A stretch of DNA of 64,000 bases from Tetragenococcus sp041859945 (GCA_041859945.1 JBFLGC010000008.1:3410-67409), one strand, 5' to 3'. Positions 35,838 through 45,970 are shown, numbered from the stretch's first letter. Program-made: numbers and translations. The notes: a model not told the origin generated them from the letters alone.

Positions 35838-36854
35838 ATGTTTGCAAAATTACTAGAAAAAAATGACAAAATCATGTACCAACTATTTTATGAATTAAAA
35901 GCAGCGAACACGCAAAATATCGCAACGCTTGCGATTAAGACAGGCATCGAAAGCCAGAGTCTGCGACGCTTGATCAGCCTGTGGTCAAATCATAAAGAGT
36001 ATCTAACCACAGGTGTTTCTTTTGTTTGTCAAAAAGACTTGATCACTGTTTTCGTTACTGGAAACACGGAAGAGACCTTTTATAGTACTCTTTTGCGTCG
36101 AAGCAAAACCTTTCAGTTGCTGCTTTCAGTCATACGTGATCCTTATGCTCGTTTCAATAAATTAGCAAGCATTATTGGCGTTTCAGAAGTGACTTTGCGC
36201 AGACGTAAAAAAATTTTAAATGACTTTTTGACCGACTACCAAGTGACCCTATCTTTTGAATGCGATCCTGTCTTAAAAGGAGAAGAAACGCAGATACGTT
36301 GGCTTTTCCTATTGGTTTCACTAGCCTACGATCCACCTTTTGTTTACCAAGGATCCACTATTTTCTCACGTTATGAAGAAGTTCAGCAATTTCGCATTCG
36401 CCAAGGATTTACGTTGCATGACTCTAATGCTTTTGCAACAAATACTTGCTACCAACTGCCTTTCCAACTAGATGACCATTCCTTACTATACATTTGGAGA
36501 CAATTGACCGGCTGCATTCCCTTGGAGGTAAGTAGTGAAGTCAGTGACGCGATCACTTTTGCTTTGAATAAGGCTTTTGACCAACCTAATTGGTTATTAG
36601 ATTACTACAAGCAAAAAATCATTCATTGGTACTGTTTGGCCACTTTTTTTCATGGATCGATCCTTCCTGAATTTCCCAATCAAGCCAAACTCAGTAAACC
36701 GGTCCAAGCTTTCCATGACGGTCTACTAAATCAGTTAAAAGACTATGCAACAATTTCAAAGCAACATCCTGAATTACTGACAATTTTTATGTATTTACTC
36801 GATCGAGCCCATTTTAATGCGAATATTTCTCAAATTTCTGAAGATGATGACTAA
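35838..36854 (+). CDS. Mga-like helix-turn-helix regulator
   Basis: A 338-residue protein with two N-terminal DNA-binding parts: ATLAIKTGIESQSLRRLISLW near 35-60 and the Mga-type helix-turn-helix RFNKLASIIGVSEVTLRRRKKIL near 105-128. The rest is helical and resembles the PRD-like middle of Mga/AtxA regulators, but the protein is about 150 residues shorter than full Mga and lacks a clear EIIB-like end. It stands alone, divergent from rny; its targets are unknown. Confidence 0.7.
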   Translation: MFAKLLEKNDKIMYQLFYELKAANTQNIATLAIKTGIESQSLRRLISLWSNHKEYLTTGVSFVCQKDLITVFVTGNTEETFYSTLLRRSKTFQLLLSVIRDPYARFNKLASIIGVSEVTLRRRKKILNDFLTDYQVTLSFECDPVLKGEETQIRWLFLLVSLAYDPPFVYQGSTIFSRYEEVQQFRIRQGFTLHDSNAFATNTCYQLPFQLDDHSLLYIWRQLTGCIPLEVSSEVSDAITFALNKAFDQPNWLLDYYKQKIIHWYCLATFFHGSILPEFPNQAKLSKPVQAFHDGLLNQLKDYATISKQHPELLTIFMYLLDRAHFNANISQISEDDD

Positions 36855-36882
36855 AGGATCATTGCTCTTAAAAATGACGAAA

Positions 36883-36912
36883 AGATGGAACTTTTCTAAA
36901 AGTCCCATCTTC
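36883..36912 (-). terminator. Terminator after xylA
   Basis: AAGATGGGACTTTT / AAAAGTTCCATCTT stem on the minus strand with TTTTCG. On the plus strand it can also end the Mga-like transcript. Confidence 0.72.
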
Positions 36913-36942
36913 TTGCCTCTGTCTATTATATCCAGTTATTTT

Positions 36943-38250
36943 TTATACTAGATAGTCATTCAAGCAGTTCTTGATGTATTCCAAATGACTAGATTCGACA
37001 TTAGCATCATCGTGTTTAAGTGCATAAGCGGTCAAAGACTCGAGGTCTTCTTCGTTTGCGATGATCTTTTTGCCGATGCCGGTTTTAAAGCTGGCATAAC
37101 GTTTTTCTTTGATATCATCAAAGAAATGATCTTCTTTTAATTTTGCCGCAGCTTTGAGACCGCGAGCATAGGTATCCATGCCGGCGATATGCGCTAATAA
37201 TAGATCTTCCATTTCAAAAGAAGAACGACGGACTTTGGCGTCGAAATTGATCCCACCTGGTGCGATGCCGCCATTCTCTAAGACTTCATACATAGCAAGG
37301 GTCGTATCAAAAATGTTAGTCGGGAATTCATCCGTATCCCAACCTAACAAGACGTCCCCTTGGTTAGCATCCATCGAACCTAAAGCATCGTATTGTCGTG
37401 CCACATTTAATTCATGTTCAAAGGTATGACCGGCTAAAGTCGCATGGTTGGCTTCCAAGTTCAATTTGAAGTCACCTGTTAATCCGTATTTTTGGATAAA
37501 TGCCATGGCTGTAGCGGCATCAAAGTCATATTGATGTTTCGATGGTTCTTTAGGTTTAGGCTCCAATAAGAATTGTGGTTTATGACCGATCTTTTCACCA
37601 TAAGCAATCGCCATTTTAAACATGCGTGCAATATTGTCTTGTTCAAAGCCCATATCGGTATTGAGTAAAGATTCATAACCTTCACGCCCGCCCCAGAAGA
37701 CATAATTTTGCCCGCCCAATTTTTTCGAAAGATCTAAGCCTTTTTTGATTTGGGCGGCAGCATAAGCATAAACATCCGCCTCGTTGGTCGAAGCTGCACC
37801 ATTGGTATAACGGGGATGAGTAAACATATTGGCCGTATTCCACAATAGTTTGATACCGGTTTGGTCCATCTTTTCTTTGATCAAATCGGTGATTTCATCC
37901 AAGTTGTCGTAAAACTCTTGTAGTGAATCGCCTTGCGGGGCTATATCGACATCATGGAAACAGAAATATTCAGCGCCTAATTTTTCACAGATTTCAAAAA
38001 AAGCATCGACCCGGTTTTTGGCCGTTTCCATTTCTGTTTCGCCAAACCAGCTACGCCGATTGATCGGTGCCCCAAAAGGATCGGAGCCGTCTTGGGTCAT
38101 AGTATGCCAGTAAGCCACGGCAAAACGCAGGTGATCTTTCATCTTTTTGCCCAGCACTTCTTCTTCGGCATTATAATGACGAAAAGCCAGTGGATTTTTT
38201 GTGTCAGGACCTTCATACTTGATTTTGTCTACATTTGGAAAATAACTCAT
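36943..38250 (-). CDS. xylA: Xylose isomerase
   Basis: A 435-residue enzyme that converts D-xylose to D-xylulose with two divalent metals. FCFHDVDIAP holds the catalytic His and Asp, TANMFTHPRYTNGA the substrate loop, LLEPKPKEPSKHQYDFD the metal-bridging Glu and Lys, and LEANHATLAGHTF further metal ligands. It follows xylB by 15 bp in a two-gene operon. Confidence 0.97.
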   Translation of the reverse strand: MSYFPNVDKIKYEGPDTKNPLAFRHYNAEEEVLGKKMKDHLRFAVAYWHTMTQDGSDPFGAPINRRSWFGETEMETAKNRVDAFFEICEKLGAEYFCFHDVDIAPQGDSLQEFYDNLDEITDLIKEKMDQTGIKLLWNTANMFTHPRYTNGAASTNEADVYAYAAAQIKKGLDLSKKLGGQNYVFWGGREGYESLLNTDMGFEQDNIARMFKMAIAYGEKIGHKPQFLLEPKPKEPSKHQYDFDAATAMAFIQKYGLTGDFKLNLEANHATLAGHTFEHELNVARQYDALGSMDANQGDVLLGWDTDEFPTNIFDTTLAMYEVLENGGIAPGGINFDAKVRRSSFEMEDLLLAHIAGMDTYARGLKAAAKLKEDHFFDDIKEKRYASFKTGIGKKIIANEEDLESLTAYALKHDDANVESSHLEYIKNCLNDYLV

Positions 38251-38265
38251 AGTGATTCCTCCTAA

Positions 38266-39774
38266 TTATTGTTCAGACAAGGTTTGTAACTCATGGCAGA
38301 GTGCAGCTGTCTGTGGATAAACTTTTTTATATAAGGCGTATACTTTTTCGTAACGAGCCACCTTTTCAGGATCAGGCTGGATCTTTTTGGCATAATGGAC
38401 AAAGCGATCAACACAGCTTGCAAAATCCGCACATAAACCACTGCCCACTGCTGCTAACATCGCCGCGCCTAGACCTGGTCCTTGTTCGGTTTCAAGCACG
38501 AGCATCTCGGCATCGAAAATATCTGCCTGCATTTGTAACCAATCGGGGTTTTTAGCGCCACCCCCGACGGATATGATTTGCTTGAAATTTCGTCCGGCTA
38601 CTGTTTTCATGATTTCTTGTGAATCTTTCAAAGAAAAAGTGATGCCTTCTAGAACGGCACGGGCAAAGTGAGTCAGACGATGATGGGTACCGATACCAAT
38701 AAAACTTCCCCGGATCTGACTATCTTTATAAGGAATGCGTTCACCCACGATATAAGGAGAAAAGAGCAGACCATCTGATCCAGGTGCGATCTTGCCAATA
38801 TCCGCTAATAAGTCAGTGAAATTTTGCTCTGGCGCAAACGTATCACGGAACCAGCTCAAAGAATTTCCGGCTGCTAAGGTCACGCCCATGGAATAGACTT
38901 CTTTAGTAACCGTATGGCAAAAAACATGGAGCTCGCCGTGATAATCGACCGAACGTTTTGGTTCATAGGATAAGAAAACGCCACTGGTGCCAAAAGAAGC
39001 CATTGCGGCCCCTTCTTTGATGATCCCGGCTCCTAAAGCCGCACAAGCATTGTCGGCTCCTCCGGCAAAAATTTTTACTAGATGGTCAAAGCCAAATTTT
39101 TCTTGTAAAGCAAGCCTCAATGTCCCGATTTCAGCCGCCGAGTCATACAATTCAGGCAGGATCGCTTTCGAAATGACAAATTCCTGCAAAATCGCTTCTG
39201 ACCAAGTATTGTTCGTCATGTCCAAAAGTAAGGTCCCGGCCGCATCAGAGTAATCGGTCGCAAAATTTCCCGTCAGCCAATGATTCACATAATCTTTAGG
39301 CAACATCAGATGCTTTACTTTGGCCCAATTTTCAGGTTCCTGTTCTTGGACCCATAAAATTTTGGGTAAAGTAAAACCTTCTTGGGCAATATTTTTCGTG
39401 ATGGCCAAAAGCGGCTCTCCAAAGCGGGCCATGATTTCTTGACACTGCTGGGTCGTGCGCACATCGTTCCATAGAATCGCTGGGCGGATCACCTGCTCGT
39501 CTTCATCCAAAATGACCAAGCTGTGCATTTGTCCTGACGTACTAATGCCAACAAGTTCTTGTTTCATCTCCGGATGATCACGAATCAATCGGGTCATTAC
39601 TTTCTCCGCTGAGGCCAGCCAATCATCAGGATCCTGTTCGGAAAAACCCGGTTTAGGTGTTGCTAGTGGGTGCTCTGCGACTGCTTCTCCAACCAAATTT
39701 CCCATCTCATCAAATAACAAGCCTTTTAATGAACTCGTACCCAGATCTAATCCTAGTACATAAGCCAATTTCAC
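38266..39774 (-). CDS. xylB: Xylulokinase
   Basis: A 502-residue FGGY kinase that makes xylulose-5-P for the pentose phosphate pathway. N-terminal phosphate loop VLGLDLGTSSLKGLLFD, substrate region STSGQMHSLVIL, catalytic Asp in FAGGADNACAALGAG, and the C-terminal ATP motif ISVGGGAKNPDWLQMQADI. It is first in the operon, directly behind the XylR-controlled promoter. Confidence 0.96.
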   Translation of the reverse strand: MKLAYVLGLDLGTSSLKGLLFDEMGNLVGEAVAEHPLATPKPGFSEQDPDDWLASAEKVMTRLIRDHPEMKQELVGISTSGQMHSLVILDEDEQVIRPAILWNDVRTTQQCQEIMARFGEPLLAITKNIAQEGFTLPKILWVQEQEPENWAKVKHLMLPKDYVNHWLTGNFATDYSDAAGTLLLDMTNNTWSEAILQEFVISKAILPELYDSAAEIGTLRLALQEKFGFDHLVKIFAGGADNACAALGAGIIKEGAAMASFGTSGVFLSYEPKRSVDYHGELHVFCHTVTKEVYSMGVTLAAGNSLSWFRDTFAPEQNFTDLLADIGKIAPGSDGLLFSPYIVGERIPYKDSQIRGSFIGIGTHHRLTHFARAVLEGITFSLKDSQEIMKTVAGRNFKQIISVGGGAKNPDWLQMQADIFDAEMLVLETEQGPGLGAAMLAAVGSGLCADFASCVDRFVHYAKKIQPDPEKVARYEKVYALYKKVYPQTAALCHELQTLSEQ

Positions 39775-39788
39775 ACCTCCTAAGTTAA

Positions 39789-39842
39789 TTAGTTATACAA
39801 ACCAACTAAAATGATTATAAATCAGAAAAAAGCACTTGTCAA
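39789..39842 (-). promoter_or_regulatory. xylBA promoter with XylR operator
   Basis: On the minus strand consensus TTGACA (39837-39842), a 17-bp spacer and TATAAT (39814-39819). Just downstream lies TTAGTT-N9-AACTAA (39789-39809), the half-site pattern of Gram-positive XylR operators. XylR binding there would block transcription until xylose appears. A weak cre-like sequence (GTCAAACGATTTCA) overlaps the -35. Confidence 0.85.
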
Positions 39843-39952
39843 ACGATTTCACAAAAAAATACTATCTTCCTATTTTTTTTGTGAAAGACGTGAAAATAAA
39901 GCTCTTGCCAAGATTGCTTTTTCAAAGTAAACTTAAAAAAAGGAGAATCAGC

Positions 39953-41113
39953 ATGATCATAAACAAACTCGGGATCCGTGAACAAAATGAAGCGGCTGTT
40001 TTGCAAGCAATCATTAATCAAAAAAATATCAGTCGGGTCCAAATTTCGCACATGACCCATTTAAATAAAGCTTCCGTTTCACAAATCATCAAAAAATTGC
40101 TCGACGACCAACTCGTTTTTGAAGTCGGTAGTGGAGCTTCGACAACAAGTGGTGGCAGAAGACCAATAAAACTGGCTTTTAATGGGATGTGTGGCTTAGC
40201 GGTAGCCTTTGATGTCGGCTACAATTATATCAAAAGTAAACTGGCCTATATCGATGGCACGCCAATAAATAACATTTCCAAACAAAACTTAATCTTGACC
40301 AAGGAGAATATCTTTCCTTTCTTACAAGAAACGATGAATGAACTATTGGTCGACCTGCCCCAGACTCCCTTTGGTTTGACCGGCATCGCTATTGCTATTC
40401 ATGGTATCGTCGAAAACAATCAGATGACTTTCACACCTTATTATGATTTAGCTGGCTTAGACTTGGTGACCCCACTTACGTCAACCTACCAGGTCCCAGT
40501 CTTTTTAGAAAACGAAGCGAACTTGACTGCACTGGGGGAATATTGCTTTATTTCTGATCAAGAAAATCTGATTAGTGTCAGTATCCATAGCGGGATCGGT
40601 GCTGGTATCATCACCAATGGCCAACTTCAAACAGGTCCACATGGCGCCTCGGGCGAAATCGGTCACTCAATCCTTTTTCCAAATGGTACGCCTTGCCCTT
40701 GTGGCAACCACGGTTGTCTGGAGCAATATGCTTCTAATAAAGTCTTATTTGATCGTTATGCCAAAGAAAAGAGCTTAAGCTTGGTCAATTCTGATGTTTT
40801 TGCCGAAAAAGTTGCTGAAAAAGAGCCCCTTGCTTTAAAGTTGGCCGATGAGAACTGCCATTATTTAGCTATTGGGATCAATAATTTGATCACCTTGTTC
40901 GATCCAGAGACCATTTACATGAATAGTTCGGTTTATCGTAAGGTTCCGGACTTAGTGATCCAAATGGAACAACTGCTAAATAGTCGCTTTACCAAAGAGG
41001 TCCACATAAAAAATAGTCTTCTTGGCGAAAACGCGACGCTCTATGGCGGGATCGCCCGCATCGCCAGCCAATTTTTACACATCGAAAAATTGAAATTTCC
41101 CGCCGAAGATTAG
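39953..41113 (+). CDS. xylR: ROK-family xylose repressor XylR
   Basis: A 386-residue repressor. The N-terminal winged helix is NISRVQISHMTHLNKASVSQIIKKLL, followed by a ROK sugar-binding domain with the zinc motif PCPCGNHGCLEQYAS and the phosphate-like loops AFDVGYNYIK and HSGIGAGIIT. Start chosen at 39953 after AAAAGGAG; the longer reading from 39836 runs over the xyl promoter. It is divergent from xylBA. Confidence 0.94.
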   Translation: MIINKLGIREQNEAAVLQAIINQKNISRVQISHMTHLNKASVSQIIKKLLDDQLVFEVGSGASTTSGGRRPIKLAFNGMCGLAVAFDVGYNYIKSKLAYIDGTPINNISKQNLILTKENIFPFLQETMNELLVDLPQTPFGLTGIAIAIHGIVENNQMTFTPYYDLAGLDLVTPLTSTYQVPVFLENEANLTALGEYCFISDQENLISVSIHSGIGAGIITNGQLQTGPHGASGEIGHSILFPNGTPCPCGNHGCLEQYASNKVLFDRYAKEKSLSLVNSDVFAEKVAEKEPLALKLADENCHYLAIGINNLITLFDPETIYMNSSVYRKVPDLVIQMEQLLNSRFTKEVHIKNSLLGENATLYGGIARIASQFLHIEKLKFPAED

Positions 41114-41153
41114 GCAATGCCCCATGACTCGTTTCATGGGGCATTGCTTTTTA
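41114..41153 (+). terminator. Terminator after xylR
   Basis: GCAATGCCCCATGA / TCATGGGGCATTGC stem followed by TTTTTA. Confidence 0.93.
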
Positions 41154-41939
41154 AAGATGATTATACAAAAAAGCGGAAAGCAGATAAAGAATAGCAATAT
41201 GCGCCGGATAGAAAATGTAGAAAAAGTATTTCATACCGCGGCCTTTTTGCCCATTATATAAAGCAATCGGTAGGATCGCAAAAATCATCAATCCTTGCGT
41301 TGACCCTAGCAAGCCATAAAGTGCGGCCACTATAGCGATCACTAGACATTGTAATTTACGATTATCTTTGAACAGATACAGTAGTGGGATCAGCAACACC
41401 ATGACATTATTTTCGGCGGCCAAAATAGCAGGCAGGACCATCAGCATGAACGATTTGACAATTTGAGGACTGTTTGGGTTTTGCAGGACCCCCATCAGCA
41501 AAACGCTAAAAAGGAAGGGTAAACTGAACCATAGCAGGCCGAGCAGAATATGCTTCGTACGCTTTCCCGTTTTGGCTGCCTTAAATTGATCGATGCCTGT
41601 CATAAACATGGTCCCGATAAATAGATCCCGAAAGATATTGTTGATCAAAACCACTTGATCAAAGCCCACGACCCGTTCCAAAAGCTGCATGAATGCGGCC
41701 ATTAATACCATACTTATATAGAGACGGAGCATATATTTTTTCTTATCATGGGTATGACTAAAACCGACCACACTCGTGAAAAAAAACAAAGTGGCAACAG
41801 GCCGTCCGAACCAATCGAGCCAAGTAGGCGCACCGAATGGGACGAACATTTGGTGGACATGATCCACTACCATCAGAGTGATCCCGAGTATTTTGATTTG
41901 GAAAGTGGATAGGCCTTTTTTAATAACGGTTGTTTGCAT
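41151..41939 (-). CDS. TraX-like acyltransferase-type membrane protein
   Basis: A 262-residue protein with about eight membrane helices: LSTFQIKILGITLMVVDHVHQMF, then RPVATLFFFTSVVGFSHTHDK and RLYISMVLMAAFMQL. This is the TraX family, whose founding member acetylates pilin in F plasmids. In Firmicutes chromosomal copies are frequent and probably modify a surface molecule. Start at 41939 after AAAGGAGC. Confidence 0.8.
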   Translation of the reverse strand: MQTTVIKKGLSTFQIKILGITLMVVDHVHQMFVPFGAPTWLDWFGRPVATLFFFTSVVGFSHTHDKKKYMLRLYISMVLMAAFMQLLERVVGFDQVVLINNIFRDLFIGTMFMTGIDQFKAAKTGKRTKHILLGLLWFSLPFLFSVLLMGVLQNPNSPQIVKSFMLMVLPAILAAENNVMVLLIPLLYLFKDNRKLQCLVIAIVAALYGLLGSTQGLMIFAILPIALYNGQKGRGMKYFFYIFYPAHIAILYLLSAFLYNHL

Positions 41940-42076
41940 TTTAATAGCTCCTTTCAATTTTCATTTTACATTATAGTATTGAAAGCTTTCAAATTTCTTA
42001 CACATTTCTTACAAAAGGCTTACATTGACAAATTGGTTTTTTTAAGTAAAAATAAAAGCAATGAAAGAAGGGATCT

Positions 42077-42445
42077 ATGTTGAACGCACTGGAAAATGTC
42101 CGGCGTTTCCGTAATGAACGCCACTGGCTCCATCCTCACAAAGAAAAAGATCTGGCGCTATCGATCAGTTTAGAAGCCGCCGAATTATTAGAATTATTTC
42201 AATGGAAAACGTCAGAAGAAGCCATTGCGCAAAAGAAAAAAGAACTGGCCGAAGAATTAGCCGACGTTTTCATTTATGCCTATATGTTGGCTGACAATCT
42301 AGATTTGGATGTTGATGAGATCGTTGAAAAAAAATTACAGAAAAATACCGAACGCTACCCAGCGCAAGTGTTGCGTGAGCATCCAGAGTCCTATGCGGCA
42401 TTACGGGCTAGCAGTCGCGCTAAACTCAAACATGATCAAAGTTGA
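42077..42445 (+). CDS. MazG-like nucleotide pyrophosphohydrolase
   Basis: A 122-residue all-alpha NTP-PPase of the single-domain MazG/dCTPase type. It has the signature E-x2-E ... E-x2-D: SLEAAELLELFQW and EELADVFIYAYMLADNLDLD. It probably removes noncanonical nucleotides. It starts a short run with a Cys-based phosphatase. Confidence 0.88.
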   Translation: MLNALENVRRFRNERHWLHPHKEKDLALSISLEAAELLELFQWKTSEEAIAQKKKELAEELADVFIYAYMLADNLDLDVDEIVEKKLQKNTERYPAQVLREHPESYAALRASSRAKLKHDQS

Positions 42446-42512
42446 GCGTTGCATTTCCGCACTTTTCCGTTTAAACTAGAGATGAGTAAGCGGCTACAAG
42501 GAAGTGAGCAAC

Positions 42513-43028
42513 ATGGATCCAGTCACCATCCGCGGCAAGACGATCGACAAGCATCTAAAAGCCATCGCCTTGTCGCGCCAAGAAGTCCTTTCCTATCAGC
42601 CCCTAGAAAACAGCGTTTTGATTTCTTATGGTGGCTCCTACAAGGGGCAAATCGCGCGACGAGTCCCTGAAAAAGTAAAGCTGCGCTACCGCGATGTATT
42701 GGAACTTGCGGTCGATGATGTCATCAGTGATAAACGAGATAGTAAGCACTTGTCGCTTTTTTCTAGTTTTGATGTCCATGCCTTCGATGAAAAGGATTGT
42801 CAAAAAACGCGGCAGTTTATCGAAAAATATGCCGATGCCTATTTTGTCGTCCATTGCGATGCCGGTATCAGTCGTAGTTCAGCTACTGCCTATTATATCG
42901 CCGAAAAATACGCACCAGAAGATTTCAAGTCTTTACAAAAACTGGGTATCTATTTCCCCAATCCTCGTATCTACGGCTTTTTAAAAGATGATCATTTCGA
43001 TCCGAAAGTTTATCGTCGCTATGACTAA
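42513..43028 (+). CDS. Protein tyrosine/dual-specificity phosphatase-like protein
   Basis: A 171-residue protein with the Cys-phosphatase P-loop VVHCDAGISRSSA (H-C-x5-R) near residue 125, preceded by a general-acid candidate in SSFDVHAFDEKD. Such proteins occur in Firmicutes chromosomes and phages; the target is unknown. The ATG at 42513 is better placed for AAGGAA than the GTG at 42504. Confidence 0.82.
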   Translation: MDPVTIRGKTIDKHLKAIALSRQEVLSYQPLENSVLISYGGSYKGQIARRVPEKVKLRYRDVLELAVDDVISDKRDSKHLSLFSSFDVHAFDEKDCQKTRQFIEKYADAYFVVHCDAGISRSSATAYYIAEKYAPEDFKSLQKLGIYFPNPRIYGFLKDDHFDPKVYRRYD

Positions 43029-43068
43029 ATTTCACTGCTTGATGTTTCTTTCTAAAAATTTGATACAG

Positions 43069-43106
43069 AACAAAAAAGCGAGCCATCAGCTGCTCGCTTT
43101 TTTGTT
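43069..43106. terminator. Bidirectional terminator
   Basis: AAAAAAGCGAGC / GCTCGCTTTTTT stem with runs on both sides; it ends the phosphatase gene and can stop minus-strand transcripts from the siderophore operon. Confidence 0.9.
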
Positions 43107-43196
43107 CATTTCAGACTCTATGGCACCTTATTTCCCGTACTTACGTGCATTCGATAGATGTTAAATTGAAAACATAGTTGACAAACACGACGATTT

Positions 43197-44183
43197 TTAA
43201 TGTGCCGATTTTTTCAATAATTGGAAAATAAAGTACGGTGCCCCGACCAGAGCCACGATGATTCCCGCTGCCATCTCTCCATTTGGCAAAACGATCCGAC
43301 CTAAGACATCGCTATATAACAAAATCAAGGCACCGATCGTAGCTGACAGTACAATCGTTTGATTATTTTTACGTTGCAACAATTGTTTGGCGATATGAGG
43401 GGCGATCAAGCCGATGAAACTGATCGAACCTGCGACCGCGACACTGATAGCCGCCAAAATAATGGCCGCACATAAAAAGAAGAGTTGCTTGCGCTTTAGC
43501 GGCACCCCCAAGCCGATCGCTTCTTCATCGCCTAATTCAATGACTTCTAAACTTTTTCCTTGCGCTAAAATAAGTGGCAATAAAACCATGAGTCCCGGCA
43601 TGATCATAACCACATGTTTCCAAGTCGTGCCCCAAATCGTTCCTGAAAGCCAAGCCGTGACAAAACGATAACTGTCTCTAGAAATCTTGATCGTCCCGAT
43701 CAAGGTCAAAGAGGAGATTCCCGCATTGACTGCCACCCCGGCTAATAGTAAGCGGTTCGGATCAAATCGCCTTTTTTGTTTACCACAAAAATAAACGAAG
43801 TAGGCTGCCAAAAAACTACCTACACACGCAATCAGCGGTAAGAAAGCATTTGTTTTCTGCGCAGAAAAAAAGCCCAAATAAAGCAAGACCAACAATCCAG
43901 CGCCCGAATTGATGCCTAAGATCCCGGGGTCGGCTAAATCATTATGGGTGATCGTTTGAAAAAGATAACCTGAAACGGCCAAGCCTGCGCCAGCAAAGAG
44001 CGAAATGAACATTCGTGGCATCCTAAAATCATAAATGATCAATTTTTGTGCCTTTGTCCCTTTTCCTAACAACGCTTGAAATAGTTCACTAAATGTCAAC
44101 ATATTCTTCCCGACCATCAAACTGGCACAAAGTCCAAAGACTAATAGCAGCAGTAAGAAGCTCCACGTACTTTTTTTCCTCAT
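43197..44183 (-). CDS. Iron-siderophore ABC permease (FecCD family), subunit 2
   Basis: A 328-residue permease with about ten helices: LFAGAGLAVSGYLFQTITHN, DPGILGINSGAGLLVLL and SISFIGLIAPHIAKQL are FecCD landmarks. It forms a heterodimer with the upstream permease and imports ferric siderophore. The start overlaps the preceding gene by 4 bp. Last gene of the operon. Confidence 0.92.
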   Translation of the reverse strand: MRKKSTWSFLLLLLVFGLCASLMVGKNMLTFSELFQALLGKGTKAQKLIIYDFRMPRMFISLFAGAGLAVSGYLFQTITHNDLADPGILGINSGAGLLVLLYLGFFSAQKTNAFLPLIACVGSFLAAYFVYFCGKQKRRFDPNRLLLAGVAVNAGISSLTLIGTIKISRDSYRFVTAWLSGTIWGTTWKHVVMIMPGLMVLLPLILAQGKSLEVIELGDEEAIGLGVPLKRKQLFFLCAAIILAAISVAVAGSISFIGLIAPHIAKQLLQRKNNQTIVLSATIGALILLYSDVLGRIVLPNGEMAAGIIVALVGAPYFIFQLLKKSAH

Positions 44184-45160
44184 ACGTCTCCCCTCCTGAC
44201 CTGAACCAATAAGAGTGGCACACCAATAAGCGTCACCAGAACTCCGACAGGCGTTTCCAAAGGTGGTGCGATCAAACGCGAACCGACGTCAGCTAGCACA
44301 AAAAATAAAGCTCCGAAAACGGCCGCTGCCGGAATAACTTGCTTATAGTCATGGCCTACAAAGAAACGTACGATATGCGGAATGATTAAGCCTAAAAAAC
44401 TGATCGTACCTACCAGTGAGACTGCCGTTCCGGCCAATAATAACACACAGATCATGGCTTTTTCTCGGATTCTTTGCGGATTTTTTCCTAGCGATATAGC
44501 TGTTTCATCGCCCATACTAAGTAAGGTGATTTCTTGACTAATTACACAAGCACCTCCGATCGCCAGTAGTATCAGTGGAAGTGCAATCTTGATTTGAGGG
44601 GCTGTCACATTGCCGGTCCCGCCCACTAACCAAAACGTGATATCTTGATTCATGTCAAAGAGTAAATTCAGGCTTTGACTGACTGCCGTAAAAAAGGAAC
44701 TGATCGCCGTACCCAATAGTACCATGCGGATCGAAGAACGAGCAAAAGTGATCCGACTTGAAGCAAAATAAACGATCGAGAGCGCCACTGCCGCCCCGAT
44801 AAAGGAAGCTGTGATCGTGATCACAGGTTTAGGTGTCGGCATAAAAGCAAAAGTTATTGCCAGGCCCAGGCCAGCACCAGCATTTATACCCAGTAACCCA
44901 GAATCGGCTAGAGGATTATTGGTCACTCCTTGCATCAAGGCGCCTGAAACAGCAAAAGCCGCCCCTACCGCCGCTGAAGCTAACGTGCGCGGCATTCGTA
45001 ATTGTTGGATCAATAATTGGATCGGATCATTTTTGTCAAAAGCCGAAAGTGTCTGCCAAACCTCTTGCCAACTACTCGTGACCGCGCCATATTTCAAAGA
45101 AGCTGCCAGTGCCAAAATTAAAAAGAGCGTACTCAATCCAAAAAATATATGTTTTTTCAT
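44180..45160 (-). CDS. Iron-siderophore ABC permease (FecCD family), subunit 1
   Basis: A 326-residue FecCD permease: VGAAFAVSGALMQGVTNN, DSGLLGINAGAGLGLAI, LLSMGDETAISLGKNP and TISFLGLIIPHIVRFF. It overlaps both neighbours by 1-4 bp, showing tight coupling in the ATPase-permease-permease order. Confidence 0.92.
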   Translation of the reverse strand: MKKHIFFGLSTLFLILALAASLKYGAVTSSWQEVWQTLSAFDKNDPIQLLIQQLRMPRTLASAAVGAAFAVSGALMQGVTNNPLADSGLLGINAGAGLGLAITFAFMPTPKPVITITASFIGAAVALSIVYFASSRITFARSSIRMVLLGTAISSFFTAVSQSLNLLFDMNQDITFWLVGGTGNVTAPQIKIALPLILLAIGGACVISQEITLLSMGDETAISLGKNPQRIREKAMICVLLLAGTAVSLVGTISFLGLIIPHIVRFFVGHDYKQVIPAAAVFGALFFVLADVGSRLIAPPLETPVGVLVTLIGVPLLLVQVRRGDV

Positions 45161-45951
45161 CAGGAAGACTCCCTTGCCAAATCATAAGACACGATCATGG
45201 GTTTCTGATTTTTTGGGGAGAGGATGATTTGTGGATAAATATCGAAAAGGGTCCGTAAATTTTCGACTGTAAACACTTCTGTCGGACTGCCTTCCAAAAT
45301 CAACTGACCTTGTTTCATAGCCAAAATGTGATCTGAAAAGCGAGCTGCATGATTCAAATCATGGATCGTCATCAAGATCGTCTTGCCTTGTCGGTTGATG
45401 TTTTCTAATAAGTAAAGGATCTCTAATTGATGGGCCGGATCCAAAAAGGAAATCGGTTCATCTAAAATCAGGATATCCGTATCTTGTGCTAAGGCCATCG
45501 CGATCCAGACCCGCTGTTGTTGTCCGCCTGACAAAGTGTTCAAGGGGCGATCTTTGAATTCGCTCAAGCCCGTCGATTCGATGGCCCATTGGATTTTTTC
45601 ATGGTCTTCTTTTTGCAGGCCCGAGAAGCCAGTTTGATAAGGAAAACGCCCGTAAGATATGATTTCAGCTACTTTTAACCCCGCAACTTGACTGGTTTTT
45701 TGTGACAATAAGGCCAATTTTTGTGCCACTTTTTTCGTATCTAAGCTATCGATTGCTTCATCGTCGATACATACCGTCCCCTTGATTGGCTCTAAAATCC
45801 GTGCCAAAGTTTTTAATAAAGTCGTTTTGCCACTTCCGTTAGGCCCGATCAGACTAGTGATTTTTCCTTCTGGAATAGCGATCGTCACGTCATTGAACAC
45901 GATTTTCTTCTCATAGCCACACGATAGCTCTGCCGTTGTTAATCTTGCCAT
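45160..45951 (-). CDS. Iron-siderophore ABC ATP-binding protein
   Basis: A 263-residue FhuC/FepC-type ATPase: Walker A GPNGSGKTT, signature LSGGQQQR, Walker B DILILDEP, H-loop MTIHDLNHAARFSDHI. Start set at 45951 (MARLTTAELSCGY) after GGAGAGGG; the longer reading from 46014 would run through the Fur box and promoter. First gene of the operon. Confidence 0.93.
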   Translation of the reverse strand: MARLTTAELSCGYEKKIVFNDVTIAIPEGKITSLIGPNGSGKTTLLKTLARILEPIKGTVCIDDEAIDSLDTKKVAQKLALLSQKTSQVAGLKVAEIISYGRFPYQTGFSGLQKEDHEKIQWAIESTGLSEFKDRPLNTLSGGQQQRVWIAMALAQDTDILILDEPISFLDPAHQLEILYLLENINRQGKTILMTIHDLNHAARFSDHILAMKQGQLILEGSPTEVFTVENLRTLFDIYPQIILSPKNQKPMIVSYDLARESS

Positions 45952-45970
45952 TCTCTTTTCCCTCTCCATT